Assembly (NCBI GenBank): GCA_033439265.1 | Contig: JAVTVX010000002.1 | Coordinates: 8,654,174 to 8,718,173, forward strand | Direction: 5' to 3' | From: Dillenia suffruticosa | Lineage: Eukaryota; Streptophyta; Magnoliopsida; Dilleniales; Dilleniaceae | Length of the DNA stretch: 64,000 bases | Part shown: piece after piece, positions 63,924 through 64,000 of the stretch | Position numbering within the stretch: the first letter of the stretch is position 1 | Layout: each line of letters begins with the position of its first letter | Notes under the pieces: model-generated | What the model saw: only the letters and a program-made list of their open reading frames with translations | Databases searched by the model: none | Told to the model about the DNA's origin: nothing | Made by a program: the position numbers and the translations under genes

Positions 63924-64000
63924 CACACTCTCATGTTAGGGCATGCCTACACCCTAAATCCCACACACTTCTACCCCAACCACTACATGGACAGAAATAC
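63924..64000. other. Unassigned flank
   Basis: CA-rich sequence beyond the end of the M LTR. No gene or repeat relation is seen in this short stretch. Confidence 0.6.

Noticed and set aside
1-64000. A new multi-gene biological system or intact host gene
   Set aside because: All protein-like stretches longer than about 100 residues are accounted for by retroelement or hAT proteins, their antisense shadows or low-complexity sequence.

Overview
This window is intergenic, heterochromatin-like DNA from a plant nuclear genome, probably a eudicot (an inference; the sequence does not fix the species). It is AT-rich and almost completely built of nested, mostly dead LTR retrotransposons. There is also one hAT DNA transposon, solo LTRs and a possible SINE. 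I found no intact host gene, rRNA, functional tRNA or CRISPR array. Primer-binding sites of the TGGTATCAGAGC type (plant initiator tRNA-Met), chromodomain Ty3/gypsy pol proteins, an Athila-like gag and a Copia element with a third ORF all point to a land plant.

Region by region. 1-13614: a minus-strand Ty3/gypsy element (A) with its protease and gag region split by a Ty1/copia element (D, 1160-9498, minus strand, perfect 5-bp duplication TACTC). D is itself split by an Ac-like hAT element (3842-7374, plus strand, perfect 8-bp duplication GATTTAGT). The insertion order is therefore A, then D, then hAT. 13615-22348: element B, a shortened minus-strand gypsy element in a tandem arrangement (partial internal region, LTR, internal region, LTR). 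A solo LTR (Q, 18909-20699, duplication GCTTC) sits in its right LTR. 22349-22582: an inverted LTR fragment. 22583-34427: a minus-strand Copia element (C) of SIRE/Maximus type with a 2.0-kb 3' LTR, a degenerate third ORF between RNase H and the LTR, and dense repeat-motif arrays. It is interrupted by a 4.2-kb solo LTR (S, 27539-31736, duplication CAACA). 34428-42537: a plus-strand chromovirus (G) with all pol domains recognisable but full of stops. 42538-47379: an Athila-like gag fragment split by a 3.8-kb solo LTR (P, duplication TGTTC/TATTC). 47380-50336: a second, deleted relative of G (H). 50337-53585: LTR sequence in inverted arrangement. 53586-63923: a minus-strand chromovirus (M, Tekay/Del-like because of its LTRs over 3.5 kb and its chromodomain). 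63924-64000: unassigned.

Nothing here forms a working pathway. Each autonomous element once carried gag, protease, reverse transcriptase, RNase H and integrase, but every copy has frameshifts, stops or lost catalytic residues. The parts most worth a second look are non-coding. Two sequence modules recur across otherwise different long LTRs. The chromovirus LTR has a GC-rich leader that looks like a plant promoter and 5' UTR. The Copia D LTR contains a run of near-perfect hairpins. The Copia C LTR contains a dense array of GGTCGAC/GGTTGATGTG motifs. The claim that the window holds a new biological system is not supported by what I can see.
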